Source of the DNA: CAYZXK01 sp964482395
GTDB taxonomy: Bacteria; Planctomycetota; Phycisphaerae; UBA1845; Fen-1342
NCBI GenBank assembly: GCA_964482395.1
Contig: CAYZXK010000054.1
Span: 1-23,233, forward strand
Length of the DNA stretch: 23,233 nt
Direction: 5' to 3'
Of the stretch, positions 21,180-23,233 are shown piece by piece. The position numbers and the translations under genes are program-made. The notes under the pieces were generated by a model, which was given only the letters and a program-made list of their open reading frames with translations, was not told where the DNA came from and made no database searches. Positions within the stretch are counted from its first letter, which is position 1; every line of letters begins with the position of its first letter.

Positions 21180-23099
21180 TCATTCTTCCTCAAGGAAAAA
21201 GTCCTCTTGCTTTTCCTCCTCCGGCTGCTCAGCCGGCGGTTCCACTCCGGGGCCGGCCGGCTTGCCGAGCTGGGCCAGATGGTCGCGGTAGGCCAGCAGT
21301 GGCCGCAGGTACGGGGATTGTTCTCGCTTTTCGAGGGCTTTGGTGATCGCGTCCGAGGCCTCGGTCAGATAATCCGCGGCCTGGTCGGGGTTGACCGCCA
21401 TCATCAGATGGTAGGTCGTCGCCAGGCCGGCCAGTGGCACCCAGGCCGTCGGCTGCCCCGAGAGTCGATCGGCCATGGTGGTGTAAAGCTGGGCGGCCTT
21501 CTCCAGAGTTTCGGTCCCGGCCGTGCTGGCGGTCTGGAGCTGAGTCTGAAACACAGTCGGGTCGAAGGTGAACCGCGGATCGGTGTACAGCTCACTGAAG
21601 CCGCGCAGGTCCTCGATCAGGGACCGGTTGGCGGTCACCCGCTGGGCATGAATCCGGCCGGCCAATACCCGTGCCGAGGCTTCGGCGCTGCGGGAAACGT
21701 GCTCAAAATACGGGTCCCGGAGGATCAGGGCCAGTCGGGCGTTTTTCCGCTTGGGGTCCTTATCGCGTTGAAGATTGCGAGCCGCGCTGAACCAGGCGTC
21801 GGCCACCCGCTGCGCCTGGCCGAAGGCCCGAACGGCGTTTTCGGCCGCCCGCAGGGCCTCAGCCTCCTTGTTGAACGCGGCCTCAACCAGACTCTTGAGT
21901 TCTTCGACCAGTCCCTGCTGCTGAGCCTCCAACTCGCTGAGCCGCTGCTGGTAGTGGACGACCCGCTCCCCGGCCCATTGCCCGGATTCGGAGAGGCGCT
22001 GGATCTGGGTTTCCAGGGTGGCGGTGGCACCTTCCAGGCGCCGGCCGCGCTCTTGGGCCACTGCCAGCCGCCGCTGCAACTCCTCCAGGCCGATTACGAC
22101 CTGCCCGTCGCGGATCTCGCCGCTGGCCCAGTCGGTCCCCACCAGTTCCGCGCCTTGGCGGCAGCCATAACGCAGTTCCTGTTCCTGCTCCTGAAGCTGG
22201 CGCAGCTCGGCCTGAAGCCGCAGATACCGGTCCCGATAGGCAGGGAACCCACGTTCACCCTGGTCCCGCCCGGCCTCGAAGCCCTGTTCTTCCAGCTCGC
22301 TCAACTGAGCCCGTTTTTCCTTCAGGCTCTGCTCGACCTGGGCCAGAATCCGCTCTTTCTGAGTCAGTTCATCCGCCACGCGGGCATCGTCGGCGGCCTG
22401 AGTTTTTCGGTCGGCCAGTTCCGCCAAGTCGCTTTGCAGTCGGGTCAGGATTGGGCCGGGCTCCAGTGCCCGGTAGTAATCCAGCCAAGCCTGGGAGAGC
22501 TTCCATTGGGCGGCCAGGTTCAACAACTGGGCCTGGACGTCGGCCTGGCGAATGCGCAGTTGCTGGGCCTGGATCAGCAGGTCAGCGGCTCGGGTGTATT
22601 CGGCGATACCAAGGGTCTGCGACACGCCGACCACATTGGCGTCGATGCCGGCAGCGGCCGAGCTTTCCGCGAGGGCCTTCTTGAGCAACTCGTCATTCTC
22701 GCGGACCTGCTGTCTGAATGCCGCCACAGCCTGCTGCAAGCCGGCGCGGTCCGGCGTCCATGCCCGCAAACTGACTATGGGCAGGCCGCTGCGCTTGGCT
22801 CGTTCCTGTTCGCCGCGGATTAGCTGTGCGTACTCGGCCTGGAGGTCGCGGAGCCGCTCAGTGGCCGACTCGGCGGCGAAGGCTAGCCGTTCCTCCTTTT
22901 CCAGCTCGTCGGTGCCGGCCTGGACTTCCAGGCGTGGCAGCTTGACGCTGTAGCGTGCCAGGTGGCGTAGCGCCAGGGAGGCCTGGTCCAGTGCTTTTTC
23001 GGCCCTTTTCCTGCTGGGATCGGCCAGTCGCGGCGTAATCAGCCCGGCGGCAATAAGCACGATGCCCGAACCGACGCCGATGAGCACGGGCGCCTTCAC
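21180..23099 (-). CDS. Membrane-anchored coiled-coil protein, function unknown
   Basis: 639 residues from GTG 23099. One N-terminal membrane helix (VLIGVGSGIVLIAAGLI, about residues 5-21) is followed by some 500 residues rich in Ala, Glu, Gln, Arg and Leu with heptad-like runs, for example LTQKERILAQVEQSLKEKRA and LQAELRQLQEQEQELRY, so long coiled coils are expected outside the membrane. The C-terminal part (about 470-600) is more compact and helical (QTQLQTASTAGTETLEKAAQLY, DQAADYLTEASDAITKALEK), perhaps TPR-like. The protein ends in a strongly acidic tail, EEEKQEDFFLEEE. The start was chosen because GGAGG lies 6 nt upstream and the GTG overlaps the stop of an upstream frame (GTGA). Longer starts (ATG 23132, TTG 23192) lack such a site. 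No enzyme motif is seen. Confidence 0.78.
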   Translation of the reverse strand: MKAPVLIGVGSGIVLIAAGLITPRLADPSRKRAEKALDQASLALRHLARYSVKLPRLEVQAGTDELEKEERLAFAAESATERLRDLQAEYAQLIRGEQERAKRSGLPIVSLRAWTPDRAGLQQAVAAFRQQVRENDELLKKALAESSAAAGIDANVVGVSQTLGIAEYTRAADLLIQAQQLRIRQADVQAQLLNLAAQWKLSQAWLDYYRALEPGPILTRLQSDLAELADRKTQAADDARVADELTQKERILAQVEQSLKEKRAQLSELEEQGFEAGRDQGERGFPAYRDRYLRLQAELRQLQEQEQELRYGCRQGAELVGTDWASGEIRDGQVVIGLEELQRRLAVAQERGRRLEGATATLETQIQRLSESGQWAGERVVHYQQRLSELEAQQQGLVEELKSLVEAAFNKEAEALRAAENAVRAFGQAQRVADAWFSAARNLQRDKDPKRKNARLALILRDPYFEHVSRSAEASARVLAGRIHAQRVTANRSLIEDLRGFSELYTDPRFTFDPTVFQTQLQTASTAGTETLEKAAQLYTTMADRLSGQPTAWVPLAGLATTYHLMMAVNPDQAADYLTEASDAITKALEKREQSPYLRPLLAYRDHLAQLGKPAGPGVEPPAEQPEEEKQEDFFLEEE

Positions 23100-23233
23100 T
23101 GGAATCCTCCGCACAGATCCCAGCCGCCCCATCGCAGGTCCGCGTCCAGGGACTTGGACGCCGGGGGGCTGGTGCAACCATCGAGGGTCCAATCCCGCTG
23201 TGTAACCGGAACCGCCCGCAGGGTCAACCAGGC
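23096..23233 (-). CDS. 3' end of an unidentified gene (partial)
   Basis: A frame open to the window edge encodes 45 residues ending in LRWGGWDLCGGFQ and stops with TGA overlapping the next GTG by 4 bp. The junction is a classic coupled one, with the SD of the next gene inside this coding end. The fragment is tryptophan-rich and matches no family I recognise. Other frames are also open over this short stretch, so the call rests mainly on the overlap. Confidence 0.45.
   Translation of the reverse strand, partial: AWLTLRAVPVTQRDWTLDGCTSPPASKSLDADLRWGGWDLCGGFQ

Noticed and set aside
1..23233. CRISPR arrays, tRNA or rRNA genes, transposase genes
   Set aside because: No regularly spaced repeats, no tRNA-like cloverleaf signature and no transposase motifs were found by reading both strands.

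Overview
The window is a GC-rich (about two thirds G+C by eye), densely packed stretch of a bacterial chromosome. Gene content suggests a Planctomycetota member, possibly Phycisphaerae-like. The basis is an MSHA-like type IV pilus locus with a fused PilM-PilN protein, an ECF sigma/anti-sigma pair with a large extracytoplasmic tail, HEAT and coiled-coil proteins of unknown function, and a eukaryote-type alanine aminotransferase. This taxonomic call is an inference; no rRNA or universal marker is present.

Region 1 (1-13206, + strand) is a type IV pilus locus whose gene set matches the MSHA type. In order: the 3' part of a secretin with a C-terminal TPR-like tail; a TPR lipoprotein; a 339-bp gap; a PilZ domain protein translationally coupled to the assembly ATPase (MshE/PilB); the platform protein (MshG/PilC); an ExeA/MshM-like AAA ATPase; three minor prepilins; and a GspK/PilX-position protein whose passenger looks like a carbohydrate-binding jelly roll. 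After a 221-bp gap come a PilM-PilN fusion, a PilO-like protein, a PilP/MshK-like protein and the probable major pilin. Most junctions are 4-11 bp overlaps, so these are probably two or three transcripts for one machine. A PilZ protein next to an ATPase with a MshEN-like N terminus suggests c-di-GMP control. No prepilin peptidase and no retraction ATPase lie in the window.

Region 2 (13207-14448) is a convergent intergenic space followed by pyrD (class 1B dihydroorotate dehydrogenase) on the - strand. The space holds a strong 12-bp-stem hairpin and a 124-bp repeat element. That element has 16-nt imperfect terminal inverted repeats enclosing two inverted REP-like hairpins. A near-identical copy of one hairpin lies at 7191-7216 in the pilus operon.

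Region 3 (14594-18488, + strand) has a HEAT-repeat protein coupled to a small membrane protein, then an ECF sigma factor and its membrane anti-sigma factor. The sigma gene is interrupted by an in-frame amber codon exactly between the sigma-2 and sigma-4 domains. A Shine-Dalgarno and ATG directly after the stop could allow the two halves to be made separately. The anti-sigma factor lacks most of the usual zinc ligands.

Region 4 (18524-23233, - strand) reads leftwards: the 3' end of an unidentified gene, a membrane-anchored coiled-coil protein, gcvT (aminomethyltransferase) without other glycine-cleavage genes, and a eukaryote-type alanine aminotransferase.

The best candidates for something undescribed are the split sigma factor, the TIR/REP composite element, and the pilus minor subunit with a carbohydrate-binding-like domain.
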